This document shows, in pieces, positions 25,850 to 33,285 of a DNA stretch of 33,285 nucleotides. The notes below the pieces were generated by a model. The model searched no databases, had not been told where the DNA came from, and saw only the letters and a program-made list of their open reading frames with translations. Within the stretch, counting starts at the first letter, position 1, and each line of letters begins with the position of its first letter. The position numbers and the translations under genes were made by a program. Origin of the DNA: Pseudomonadaceae bacterium (lineage in GTDB: Bacteria; Pseudomonadota; Gammaproteobacteria; Pseudomonadales; Pseudomonadaceae); NCBI GenBank assembly GCA_019745275.1, contig JAIETJ010000045.1, positions 1 to 33,285 of the forward strand, written 5' to 3'.

Positions 25850-26890
25850 ATGACCAACACCGCACTGATCCCCATGACGCACTCCGCTACGCTGCGCCGT
25901 CTGTTGTATGAGGGCATGCAGGTGCTGGGGCTCGACCCTACGCAGATCTACCGGCAGGCCTATCAGGGTATTGCGCTGCAGGTCGGTGCGCTCGACACGC
26001 GGCTGGTGCACGAACTGGCGCCGCAGTTCTGGCTGGCGTTGCCGGCGCTCAGCGGCGATGCCGATATTGGTTTGCATCTGGGCGAAGTGATGCAGCCACG
26101 GCCCATGGATGTGGTCGGCTACGCCCAGCAGGCCAGCAGCACCCTGCGCGAAGCGCTGCAGGTATTTGTGCGCTGGCAGCACATTCTCAGTGGTGGTTTT
26201 GCCGCCCGTTTGCTGGACGATGAAGCGAGCGAAACGGCCTGCTTGCAGATTGATCTGGACTATCAGGGCATCGGCTCGCTACGCCAGCAGATGGAGTGCG
26301 TGGCGCAGTTGTTTAGTAAGCAGTTGAGCGCTCTGACCGACGGCGAGTTTCGCCTGAGCGGCTTGAGTTTCCGGCATGCTGCGCCGGCCAACCTGAGCGA
26401 GCATCAACGTCTGTTTGGCCTCACCCCGCAATTTAGTCAGGCCCACGATGCGCTGTTCTTTCCACGCGCGTTGCTGGCGCGACCGTTGCGCAGCGCCAAT
26501 GGGCCGATTTTTGCCTTGCTCTGCGCACATGCCGAACAGTTGCTGGCCGGCTTGCACGAGAACCAACTGCTCAACCGGTTGCGCTACCAGATTGGCTTGC
26601 GCTTAGGCCGTGAACCCTGTGATTTGGCTGCTTGCGCGCAGGCGTTGGGGCTGCCGATGGCTAGTTTACAGCGCAGCTTGTTGCAGCAAGGTCGGGGTTT
26701 TCGCGCTCTGCGCGAGGAGGTGCAACGGCTGCGCAGTGCCGAGTTATTACAGGCCAACACGCCGCTGCGTGAGGTGGCGCGGGCCTGTGGCTTTACCGAG
26801 TTGTCGCCGTTTTATCGGGCCTTTCGCCGTTGGTATGGCCTGCCACCGGAGCAGTATCGGTTAGGTCGTGGCGCGGCGGCGGACGTTTAA
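25850..26890 (+). CDS. AraC-family transcriptional regulator
   Basis: A 346-residue regulator. The first 200 residues resemble the arabinose-binding-like sensor domain of the OruR/ArgR-type AraC group (RRLLYEGMQVLGLDP, then an ELAPQFW region). The C-terminal part carries two helix-turn-helix motifs, ending LREVARACGFTELSPFYRAF and RRWYGLPPEQYR. It is divergent from the acylase gene with a 110-base gap, so it may control that gene or itself. The effector is unknown. An internal ATG at 25874 is an alternative start. Confidence 0.85.
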   Translation: MTNTALIPMTHSATLRRLLYEGMQVLGLDPTQIYRQAYQGIALQVGALDTRLVHELAPQFWLALPALSGDADIGLHLGEVMQPRPMDVVGYAQQASSTLREALQVFVRWQHILSGGFAARLLDDEASETACLQIDLDYQGIGSLRQQMECVAQLFSKQLSALTDGEFRLSGLSFRHAAPANLSEHQRLFGLTPQFSQAHDALFFPRALLARPLRSANGPIFALLCAHAEQLLAGLHENQLLNRLRYQIGLRLGREPCDLAACAQALGLPMASLQRSLLQQGRGFRALREEVQRLRSAELLQANTPLREVARACGFTELSPFYRAFRRWYGLPPEQYRLGRGAAADV

Positions 26891-26960
26891 TGAACGCTAC
26901 CGCAGGGTGTGCTCGCCGAAGGCAGTACGCCAGTGGCGGACTGTCATGCACCGAGTGACT

Positions 26961-27032
26961 GGCGGACTATCCGCTGCGCTCAACGGTGGCCTGTTCGCTG
27001 CGCACATTGGTGGCCTCTTCGCTGCGTTCAGG
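26961..27032. repeat. Three tandem imperfect 24-bp units
   Basis: Units start at 26961, 26985 and 27009, each with the pattern GGYGGMCT-N-TYCGCTGCG followed by six variable bases. They lie in the gap after the AraC gene. A short open frame across them encodes a GGL-x-AA repeat, but has no ribosome site or family and is not called as a gene. Confidence 0.65.
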
Positions 27033-27079
27033 AGTCCACCCTACGGCCACCCGTTTGCCTGCGTCCGTATCTGTTAGCG

Positions 27080-27652
27080 CTACGGCTGTTGCCAGTCGCA
27101 AAAGCAGCCGACCGCAAGGGTGTTGCTGGCGCTGACTGGGCGCTTGGCCAGTAAGGCCTCGAGGATCGGCTCGATAAAGCTGTTGCTCGATGTGCAGTTG
27201 GCACCTTCGCTGTAGGGGCCGAAATACGCCAATTGGCCCTGCGTGTCCCAAATCGCCACCGCCGGGCTGACCTGTAACTGGCTGCTGCCAGGTAACTCAG
27301 CGAGATTTCCTAAGCTCGCCAAGGTGGCCGGCAGTTGGCCGTGGCTACCCGGTTTTTGCACGGCATAAAAGCGCACCCCGAGCGGGCCGAAGTGGCCGAG
27401 TAATTCGCTTAAGTGCTGTTGGTTACCGACGTTACAGGGGCAGGCTGGGTCCCAGAAATGCACGATACGTATCGGCCCCGGTCCCGCTAAATTGTCCGGC
27501 AGGCGCAGTACATCGCCGCTAAATACCGCCGCCTGCGAGCTAAAACTGCGTAGATAACGCAGTTGATACCACCAGTAAGCGCCCGCCATGGCACTGGCCC
27601 AAAGCAGGAAGAAAACACTGGCGATCAAGGTGCTACGAGAGGGTACACGCAT
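27080..27652 (-). CDS. Membrane-anchored thioredoxin-fold protein (DUF6436-like)
   Basis: A 190-residue protein starting at the ATG 27652, just before a membrane helix (STLIASVFFLLWASAMAGAYWW). The remainder has a thioredoxin-like layout with IRIVHFWDPACPCNVGNQQHLSELL, where CPC replaces the usual CxxC, then VSPAVAIWDTQGQLAYFGPY near the cis-proline position. It matches proteins annotated DUF6436 in Pseudomonas as I recall. The catalytic ability is doubtful because the CxxC pair is altered. Further upstream in-frame starts would overlap the divergent hydrolase gene and precede the membrane helix. Periplasm-facing location is inferred. Confidence 0.75.
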   Translation of the reverse strand: MRVPSRSTLIASVFFLLWASAMAGAYWWYQLRYLRSFSSQAAVFSGDVLRLPDNLAGPGPIRIVHFWDPACPCNVGNQQHLSELLGHFGPLGVRFYAVQKPGSHGQLPATLASLGNLAELPGSSQLQVSPAVAIWDTQGQLAYFGPYSEGANCTSSNSFIEPILEALLAKRPVSASNTLAVGCFCDWQQP

Positions 27653-27793
27653 GTTTATTCGGTTCAAGCCGGCTATGGTTAAACGACTAGCTTGCCACGG
27701 CGCGCCGCTAAGCAGAATATCGCCAGCCGTAAAACCTGTGGTGCGACGCGTAATTGGCGCCGCTCTGAGTCCGACCTTTGTGTGGAAAGCCTT

Positions 27794-28720
27794 ATGCCCC
27801 AACGTTTCCAGCCCGAGCAGTTGCGTGAGAGCCTGCGGCCCTTAGCCACAGGGTCGGCACTGACCCCTGAGCAGCAGGCCTATCAAGCCTTTTATGGCAT
27901 CGATATGCCCGGTGTACAGACCCGCCTGGGCTGTTTTCAGATTGTTGGTTATCAGGTGGCGGTGCAGGTCTGGTGGCCGGAGCAGCCACGCGCCACGTTG
28001 ATTTTTCAGCATGGCTATTACGACCATATGGGCCTGTATCGACACGTTATTCAGTGGGCGTTGAACATGGGTTTTGCCGTGTTGGCTTGCGATTTGCCGG
28101 GGCATGGGCTGTCCAGCGGTGCGCGTGCCGACATCGGTGAATTTAGTGATTATCAGCGGGTCTTGCAGGGTGTGTTTGCCCAGGCCGAACAACTGGATTT
28201 ACCTCAGCCGTGGCACCTCTGTGGGCAGAGCGCCGGTGGCGCGGTGATGCTCGACCATTTGTTGCTGGGCGAGATTAGCGACAAAATTGGCCAGAGTATT
28301 TTGCTCGCACCCTTGGTGCGTCCGCGTGCGTGGGGTTGGTCAAAGTTCAGTTATCAGATGCTCAAGCCCTTCGTCAGCTCCATCCCGCGGCGGTTTAACG
28401 CCAACTCCAATGACCCGGACTTTCTCGAATTTATTCAGCGCGACCCATTGCAGCCGCTCAGCCTGCCGACCGCCTGGGTGGGCGCTTTGTCGCGTTGGGT
28501 GCCAAAGATCGAAGCCGCGCCGCGCAGCCGTCGTAGCCCGCTGATTATTCAGGGCGACGACGACATGACTGTCGACTGGCGGCACAATATGCAGGTGCTC
28601 AACGACAAATTTAGCGCGCCGCAACTGTTGATGCTGCCGCAAGCGCGGCATCATTTGGTTAACGAAACGCCGGAGTTTCGTAGTCGCTACTTTGATTTTC
28701 TCAGTGAGCGGTTGGGGTAG
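27794..28720 (+). CDS. Alpha/beta hydrolase, lysophospholipase/monoacylglycerol lipase-like
   Basis: A 308-residue serine hydrolase with the Hydrolase_4 pattern. It has an oxyanion region FQHGYYDHMGLYRHV (71-85), LACDLPGHGLSSG, the nucleophile elbow GQSAGG with S146, an acid residue in IIQGDDDMTVDW and the catalytic histidine in QARHHLVNE (H286 or H287). No signal peptide is seen, so it is cytoplasmic. GGAAAG sits before the ATG at 27794; longer in-frame starts lack support. The substrate, probably a lysolipid or small ester, cannot be read from sequence. Confidence 0.84.
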   Translation: MPQRFQPEQLRESLRPLATGSALTPEQQAYQAFYGIDMPGVQTRLGCFQIVGYQVAVQVWWPEQPRATLIFQHGYYDHMGLYRHVIQWALNMGFAVLACDLPGHGLSSGARADIGEFSDYQRVLQGVFAQAEQLDLPQPWHLCGQSAGGAVMLDHLLLGEISDKIGQSILLAPLVRPRAWGWSKFSYQMLKPFVSSIPRRFNANSNDPDFLEFIQRDPLQPLSLPTAWVGALSRWVPKIEAAPRSRRSPLIIQGDDDMTVDWRHNMQVLNDKFSAPQLLMLPQARHHLVNETPEFRSRYFDFLSERLG

Positions 28721-28825
28721 GTCGTGTGAGTGGCGAGGGCGTAGGGTGCGGCGCATGCTGGATTTAGGCGCAACGAAAGACTACGCACGCCGCCAGCATT
28801 GCGGCGCGGCATAATTGCCGGCCTT

Positions 28826-28854
28826 TTCGCTGCGCTCAGAAGTCCGGCCTACGG
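28826..28854. repeat. Dispersed intergenic repeat copy
   Basis: TTCGCTGCGCTCAGAAGTCC followed by GGCCTACGG matches 27018-27046 at 25 of 29 positions. A related copy lies at 22226-22254 sharing CTGCGC and TCCGGCCTACGGTTTT. All three lie between genes, pointing to a genome-wide intergenic repeat. Confidence 0.6.
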
Positions 28855-29601
28855 TTTTTGCTCGGCATTAAGGCTGGCGCGCAGGGCGGCGAGGGCGGCC
28901 TGATAATAGGCTCGACCCTCAGCTGACTCGGCAAAGCTGATGTACTCGTCTAGCTCCGGGTCAGACAGATCGCGATAGACATACAGCAGGGTGTTATCCA
29001 AGTCGCCGGCAATTTGCTCCATCAGTCGTTGCCGCTGGCTAGTCAGTAGGCCTTGCGCTTGAGTCTCATCAAACAAGCCGGGAAGCATTTGGCTGAGGCT
29101 GTCGGCCGCCACTCCGGCGAGGGCTAGGCTGACTTCGGCGCCGGCTTCTTTGGTTGGTAGCGCTTGGACTAAATGCCCAATCAATAAGCGCCGGCTAGCG
29201 CCCGCTTGACTGCGCGGCAGGCCTTGGGCGTTTTGCGCCAGTTGCTCGCGGCGGGTGGCTTGCACCTCGCTGGCGATAATTTTCCGGCCCAGCGGAGAGT
29301 GCAAAAAACCTAAGGCAGGCTGCGGGTCAAGCAGTTGCTGGCGCAGGCTGGCCAGCGCGCGCTGATCCATCGAAGCCTGCGCAAAGCGCTGATTGCTGTT
29401 TTCCACTAAGGCCTGATAAATCGCCGGCGGCAAGCTGCTGCGATAGCGTGCTTGCGCCGCCTTAAGGGCGTCGTGAAAGTGCGCGCGCTGCTCTGGCCAG
29501 CCGCCGGCTTGATACAGCTGCACATAGGCGTCGGCTGCCGGGCTGGCCGCAAGGCTGGGTAAGGTAACGAGCAGCAACACAGCAGTAAAAAAGGCGCGCA
29601 T
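28849..29601 (-). CDS. Exported DUF2059-like protein
   Basis: A 250-residue protein with a signal peptide (MRAFFTAVLLLVTLPSLAAS). It is almost wholly helical. The repeated pattern of a short segment such as ISFAESAEGRAYYQAALAAL near the end and FLHSPLGRKIIASEV in the middle resembles the DUF2059 family, whose function is unknown. No catalytic motif is visible. It is divergent from the oxygenase gene by 65 bases. Periplasmic location is inferred. Confidence 0.68.
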   Translation of the reverse strand: MRAFFTAVLLLVTLPSLAASPAADAYVQLYQAGGWPEQRAHFHDALKAAQARYRSSLPPAIYQALVENSNQRFAQASMDQRALASLRQQLLDPQPALGFLHSPLGRKIIASEVQATRREQLAQNAQGLPRSQAGASRRLLIGHLVQALPTKEAGAEVSLALAGVAADSLSQMLPGLFDETQAQGLLTSQRQRLMEQIAGDLDNTLLYVYRDLSDPELDEYISFAESAEGRAYYQAALAALRASLNAEQKP

Positions 29602-29666
29602 AACGGCTCCTAGGTAAGTTCGGCTATTTTCCGCGTCTGGCCTGCGGCTTGTCGAGGGGAGTTGTT

Positions 29667-30308
29667 GTGGCTGATAGACTTGCCGGCATGACGACTCTGC
29701 CCGAAATACCCTTTGCTGCCCTTATCGATGACCTTGCTGAGCACGGCTGGGCCATCCAAATGCACGCCTTACCTGCCGATTTGACCGCGGCATTAGCCGC
29801 CGAGTGCCGTGCGCGGCAGCAAAACGGTGCATTACAACCGGCCGGGGTCGGTCGGGCCGGCGCACAAAGGGTCAATAATGCTGTGCGCGGCGATCAGATC
29901 GAATGGCTGGAGGCTGCGCAATCGCCGGCCTGTGCGCGCTATTTGAAGCTGTTGGATGAGCTGCGCCTGGACTTAAATCGAGCGCTGTATCTGGGGCTGG
30001 AAGACTATGAGGGGCACTTTGCCCTGTATCCGCCGGGGGCGTTTTACCAGAAGCACCTAGATCGATTTCGCGATGACGACAAGCGCAGCGTCTCGGCGGT
30101 GTTCTACCTCAACGACGACTGGCTGCCTGAACACGGCGGCGCTTTACGCCTTTACCTGAGTGAGGGGCGCGAGCTGGATGTGTACCCGCAGGCCGGCACC
30201 TTGCTGTTGTTTATGTCCGCCGACTGGCCGCATGCGGTGTTGCCGGCCAATCGTGAACGTTTGTCGCTAACCGGCTGGTTTCGGCGCCGCGGCAATGGCC
30301 CGCTGTAG
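29667..30308 (+). CDS. 2-oxoglutarate/Fe(II) prolyl-hydroxylase-like oxygenase (PPHD type)
   Basis: A 213-residue double-stranded beta-helix oxygenase. From the GTG start, the iron ligands are H130 and D132 in YQKHLDRFRDD and H189 in DWPHAVLP; the 2-oxoglutarate-binding arginine is R198 in RERLSLTGWF. The H-x8-R spacing and the SVSAVFYLNDDWLPEHGGALRL segment match the PHD/EGLN-like group. In Pseudomonas such a protein (PPHD) hydroxylates a prolyl residue of elongation factor EF-Tu, and the human HIF hydroxylases are its relatives. GTG at 29667 is chosen because GAGGGGAG lies six bases upstream; the ATG at 29688 gives 206 residues but has no clear ribosome site. Confidence 0.83.
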   Translation: MADRLAGMTTLPEIPFAALIDDLAEHGWAIQMHALPADLTAALAAECRARQQNGALQPAGVGRAGAQRVNNAVRGDQIEWLEAAQSPACARYLKLLDELRLDLNRALYLGLEDYEGHFALYPPGAFYQKHLDRFRDDDKRSVSAVFYLNDDWLPEHGGALRLYLSEGRELDVYPQAGTLLLFMSADWPHAVLPANRERLSLTGWFRRRGNGPL

Positions 30309-30372
30309 GACGGCCTCGCCGCGCAGCGGCAGCCCATCGGTGCTTGCCGCGAGCCGCTTAGGAGGAGATTAA

Positions 30373-30888
30373 ATGCAGAGAATCTTGGTCAGCGCCTGCT
30401 TGCTTGGCCATACGGTGCGTTATGACGGTGGCGCGCACGGGCCATTTACCCTGTTGCAGCAATGGCAGCAGCAAGGCCGGGTGCTGGTGCTCTGCCCTGA
30501 AGTGGCCGGTGGCTTGCCGACGCCGCGTGCGCCGGCAGAGATTGCCGGAGGGCAGGGCGCGCAGGTGCTCGATGGATTGATTGCGCTGTATGACGTGCAG
30601 GGCGTGGATGTGAGCGCCGCCTTTGTCGCGGGTGCGCGTCAGGCCGAGCAACTGGTGCGCGAGCATGGCATTCAGCTTGCCGTGCTCAAGGCGCGCAGCC
30701 CTTCATGTGGCAATCAACACACCTACGATGGCAGCTTTAGTGGTCAGTTAGTGGCCGGTGAAGGGGTCACCACGGCCGCGCTGCGGCGCCTAGGGGTGCG
30801 GGTGTTCAATGAGCAGCAATTGGCCGAGGCGGGGGCTTATGTGCAGCGCCTCGACGACGCTGCCCCGTGTATTACTCGGCCCCTTTAA
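30373..30888 (+). CDS. DUF523 domain protein
   Basis: A 171-residue protein with the DUF523 signature: RILVSACLLGHTVRYDGG at the N terminus, LCPEVAGGLPTPRAPAEI near residues 44-61 and VLKARSPSCGNQ near residue 106. Cysteines at these motifs are conserved in the family, suggesting a metal or cluster-binding site; the activity is unknown. AGGAGGAGATTAA gives a strong ribosome site. Its 3' end overlaps the converging metallopeptidase gene by 17 bases. Confidence 0.85.
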   Translation: MQRILVSACLLGHTVRYDGGAHGPFTLLQQWQQQGRVLVLCPEVAGGLPTPRAPAEIAGGQGAQVLDGLIALYDVQGVDVSAAFVAGARQAEQLVREHGIQLAVLKARSPSCGNQHTYDGSFSGQLVAGEGVTTAALRRLGVRVFNEQQLAEAGAYVQRLDDAAPCITRPL

Positions 30889-31642
30889 ATATCTCGGGTA
30901 GCAGTTGCTCGATGGCGTTTTCCAGCTGCCAATATTCGTATTCACAGCCTTCGCGGCGTTCATCGGGGAGCTGTTCGCCCGCCTCCTTGTAGCCTTCTGG
31001 ATCAGCACCGTAGACCCAGCACATCACGTTGTAATAACGCTGAGCATTGAGGCTGTGGGTGTCGGCTAGCGTCTCCTCGTCGACTTCGGCGTCCTGCTCG
31101 CTAAAGCTGTAAATGGTGCCGTTGAGGATGGCCTCGCTATCCTCCCTGTGCACCCAGATGTAGGTGCTGATCTGATCGGCAACATCTTCTTCGCGGCCGA
31201 GCATGGGGATTTCCAGCTGATCGATCAGGGCATGTCCCAGCTCATGGAAAAATACTGAATCTCGCCAGCCAGCGGCAAACAGTTGCACTTCCTCGGCGCT
31301 GAGTTTGTCTGCGTGATTGCTCAGCGTTGCCTGCGCCGTTAGCAGCTCTTCGTAGCAGTAAACGATGCTCTTGGCCTCGCTGTCATAGTAGGCATTGGCC
31401 TCACCACAACTGCGCATAATCAGCCTTAAGGTCAATGGCGGCTGTAAGTTTAGTTGTTCGATTTCAGCCCGCCAGCCTTCGAGTACTCGGCCGCTTTGCG
31501 CCTGTCGTGCGATTGTTTGCAGTTCGCCCGGAGCCGGCTCATAGGTGGTGCTTAGGGTGTTAACAGCGGCTGCCGCCTGCAGGTTGCTGCAGGTCAAGAT
31601 AGCGCACAGAAGCAGGGTTGCCTGAGAGTATCGGCGATGCAT
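30872..31642 (-). CDS. DUF4344 zinc metallopeptidase-like protein
   Basis: A 256-residue exported protein with signal peptide ending near LQAAAA. The zinc motif is FFHELGHALID (H133, E134, H137), followed about 17 residues later by GREEDVADQIST, where E151 or E152 is the likely third ligand. SCGEANAYYDSEAKSIVYCYEE matches the DUF4344 family, putative metallopeptidases. Two Cys residues there may form a disulfide. The substrate is unknown. Tail-to-tail overlap of 17 bases with the DUF523 gene leaves no room for a separate terminator. Confidence 0.8.
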   Translation of the reverse strand: MHRRYSQATLLLCAILTCSNLQAAAAVNTLSTTYEPAPGELQTIARQAQSGRVLEGWRAEIEQLNLQPPLTLRLIMRSCGEANAYYDSEAKSIVYCYEELLTAQATLSNHADKLSAEEVQLFAAGWRDSVFFHELGHALIDQLEIPMLGREEDVADQISTYIWVHREDSEAILNGTIYSFSEQDAEVDEETLADTHSLNAQRYYNVMCWVYGADPEGYKEAGEQLPDERREGCEYEYWQLENAIEQLLPEIFKGAE

Positions 31643-31729
31643 TGTTTTGGCCTATTCGCTGGCAGGATGAGTGGCGTGCAGTATTCGCTGGAGTGCGTTC
31701 GCCGAGGCGTTATCCCGACGATTAAACAT

Positions 31730-31757
31730 AAAAAAAGGCGACCTAAGTCGCCCTTAT
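31730..31757 (-). terminator. Rho-independent terminator of serA
   Basis: On the minus strand GGGCGAC, a short TTAG loop and GTCGCC are followed by a run of T. It lies 18 bases after the serA stop. Confidence 0.88.
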
Positions 31758-31774
31758 TAGAGTAGCTGCTGTGC

Positions 31775-33007
31775 TTAGAACAGCACACGGCTACGGATGG
31801 TGCCGTTAACGTGTTGCAGTTTTTCCAGGGCCAGGTCCGAGTGCTCGGCGTCGATGTCGATCACCACGTAGCCGACTTTCTCGTTGGTCTGCAGGTACTG
31901 ACCGGAGATGTTGATGCCGTTTTTGGCGAACACCTGGTTGATCTCGCTGAGTACACCCGGCACGTTGGCATGGATGTGCAGCAGACGATGCTTGCCCGGA
32001 TGCGCGGGCAACGCCACTTCTGGGAAGTTAACCGAGGACACCGAAGTACCGTTGTCGCTGTACTTAACCAGCTTCTCGGCTACTTCCAGACCAATGTTGG
32101 CCTGAGCTTCGGCGGTGGAGCCGCCGATGTGCGGGGTCAAAATCACGTTGTCCAGACCGCGCAGCGGGCTTTCGAATTCTTCATCGTTGGAGCGTGGCTC
32201 AACCGGGAATACGTCAATGGCGGCGCCGATCAGGTGGCCGTCTTTAATCGCATCAGCCAAGGCTTCCAGTACCACTACGCTGCCACGTGCGGCGTTGATC
32301 AGGATGCCGCCTTTTTTGATTGCGCGAATTTCCTTCTCGCCGATCATCCACTTGGTGCTGTCCAGCTCTGGCACATGCAAGGAGACGATGTCAGACATGC
32401 CCAGTAGTTCGGTCAGGCTGGCGATCTGCGTGGCGTTACCCAGTGGCAGTTTGGTCAGTGGGTCGTAGAAAAACACCTGCATGCCCAGGGCTTCGGCCAA
32501 TACCGACAGCTGCGTGCCGATTGAACCGTAGCCGACGATGCCGAGCTTCTTGCCGCGAATTTCAAACGAGTTAGCCGCGCTCTTGATCCAGCCGCCACGG
32601 TGGCACGAGGCGTTCTTCTCGGGGATGCCGCGCAGCAGCAAGATGGCTTCAGCCAGCACCAGCTCGGCCACCGAGCGGGTGTTCGAGTAGGGTGCGTTGA
32701 ACACTGCAATACCGCGCTCGCGGGCGGCGTTCAGGTCAACTTGGTTGGTGCCGATGCAGAAGCAGCCGACCGCGACCAGCTTGTTAGCGCAGGCGAAGAT
32801 TTCTTCGGTCAGTTGGGTGCGTGAGCGAATGCCGATAAAGTGCGCGTCGGCAATTTTGGCTTTCAGCTGGTCATCCGGCAGTGAGCCGGTGAGGTATTCG
32901 ATATTGCTGTAACCGGCAGCCTTGATGGTGTCCACGGCGGATTGATGGACGCCTTCGAGGAGAAGGAACTTGATCTTGCTCTTGCCGAGAGAAGTCGTCT
33001 TAGTCAT
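31775..33007 (-). CDS. serA: D-3-phosphoglycerate dehydrogenase SerA
   Basis: A 410-residue NAD-dependent dehydrogenase. It oxidises 3-phosphoglycerate to 3-phosphohydroxypyruvate, the first step of serine synthesis. The N-terminal MTKTTSLGKSKIKFLLLEGV start, the nucleotide motif GIVGYGSIGTQ (157-166), the active-site INAARGSVV arginine segment and the LTPHIGGSTAEAQ histidine region are visible. A C-terminal ACT domain (about 335-410, HRLLHIHANVPGVLSEINQ) is the serine feedback site. Length fits the E. coli-type enzyme. The ATG at 33007 is chosen; an in-frame upstream codon at 33112 would add 35 unlikely residues. It is divergent from an FAD oxidase gene. Confidence 0.95.
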   Translation of the reverse strand: MTKTTSLGKSKIKFLLLEGVHQSAVDTIKAAGYSNIEYLTGSLPDDQLKAKIADAHFIGIRSRTQLTEEIFACANKLVAVGCFCIGTNQVDLNAARERGIAVFNAPYSNTRSVAELVLAEAILLLRGIPEKNASCHRGGWIKSAANSFEIRGKKLGIVGYGSIGTQLSVLAEALGMQVFFYDPLTKLPLGNATQIASLTELLGMSDIVSLHVPELDSTKWMIGEKEIRAIKKGGILINAARGSVVVLEALADAIKDGHLIGAAIDVFPVEPRSNDEEFESPLRGLDNVILTPHIGGSTAEAQANIGLEVAEKLVKYSDNGTSVSSVNFPEVALPAHPGKHRLLHIHANVPGVLSEINQVFAKNGINISGQYLQTNEKVGYVVIDIDAEHSDLALEKLQHVNGTIRSRVLF

Positions 33008-33208
33008 CTGCGTAAACCTGTTGGCCGAATTAAATAGGGCTGCGAAGCATCGCTTACAGACGTGTCGCCCCGAGCCTAATCGGAGCCTGACGTCGCCTGT
33101 GGGACGCTGCAAAGGGTGCGTATGCTAGCATATGACACCCCTGAAACACCCACCCCTGGCCGATGAAGCGTGCTCAGGGTGACTATGAATTGTTTGAGAG
33201 TTGCCGCC

Positions 33209-33285
33209 ATGAGCCATACCGCCTTGATCGAAGCGCTGCAGACCCTGGTTGAACCCGGCAAAGTGTTGACCGACGCCGACTCCCT
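33209..33285 (+). CDS. FAD-binding oxidase, probable D-2-hydroxyglutarate dehydrogenase, N-terminal part
   Basis: Only 25 codons lie in the window (MSHTALIEALQTLVEPGKVL then TDADSL). This is the expected N-terminal pattern of the FAD-linked PA0317-type protein that sits divergent to serA in PAO1. Such enzymes oxidise D-2-hydroxyglutarate to 2-oxoglutarate. The call rests on context and a short stretch. Confidence 0.6.
   Translation, partial: MSHTALIEALQTLVEPGKVLTDADS

Noticed and set aside
26868..27077. Short frame encoding GGLSAAL/GGLFAA repeats
   Set aside because: The repeats come from the tandem 24-bp DNA units; no ribosome site, overlaps the end of the AraC gene, and the sequence resembles an intergenic repeat.

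Overview
The window (33.3 kb, high GC, no tRNA, rRNA, phage or insertion-sequence genes seen) looks like chromosomal DNA of a Pseudomonas species. The best evidence is gene order. A gabT, a GGDEF/EAL gene, desA, aguA/aguR, spuI-spuBCDEFGH, an AHL/penicillin acylase gene, a 2-oxoglutarate oxygenase gene, serA and a D-2-hydroxyglutarate dehydrogenase-like gene follow each other in the same order as I recall for P. aeruginosa PAO1 from about PA0266 to PA0317, but with fewer intervening genes. Product names rest on protein motifs and remembered families; no database search was possible.

Layout. 1-1.4 kb: gabT with a terminator. 1.4-6.4 kb: a large membrane GGDEF/EAL signalling protein (minus), an Mpo1-like (DUF962) membrane protein and the phospholipid desaturase desA, whose promoter region carries a DesT-like palindrome. 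6.5-8.6 kb: a four-gene operon of BigR/SqrR-type repressor, two half-size YeeE/YedE sulfur transporters and an ETHE1/Blh-type metallo-hydrolase, read as sulfide/persulfide detoxification. 8.65-22.2 kb: the polyamine region, with agmatine deiminase, a TetR regulator, an extra periplasmic binding protein and spuI on minus, then spuB, spuC, spuD, spuE, spuF, spuG, spuH on plus. 22.3-26.9 kb: an acidic unknown protein, a small secreted four-Cys protein, an Ntn-type acylase (minus) and a divergent AraC-type regulator. 26.9-33.3 kb: intergenic repeats, a thioredoxin-fold protein, an alpha/beta hydrolase, a DUF2059 protein, a prolyl-hydroxylase-like oxygenase, a DUF523 protein, a DUF4344 metallopeptidase, serA and the start of a divergent FAD oxidase gene.

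How the genes work together. SpuD and SpuE deliver putrescine and spermidine to the SpuFGH importer. SpuB and SpuI glutamylate polyamines and SpuC transaminates them. AguA feeds agmatine into the route. GabT removes the GABA that the route produces. SerA makes 3-phosphohydroxypyruvate, and the divergent FAD enzyme probably removes the D-2-hydroxyglutarate that SerA makes as a by-product.

Most notable observations. (1) The gamma-glutamyl-GABA hydrolase gene spuA, expected between spuI and spuB, is reduced to a shrunken 102-codon remnant that still shows pieces of the SpuA sequence but has lost the catalytic centre. (2) aguB, the normal partner of aguA, is absent. (3) The spuI/spuA-remnant/spuB intergenic region holds several perfect inverted repeats that look like operators. 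(4) Two large hairpins separate spuD from spuE. No wholly new multi-gene system was recognised.
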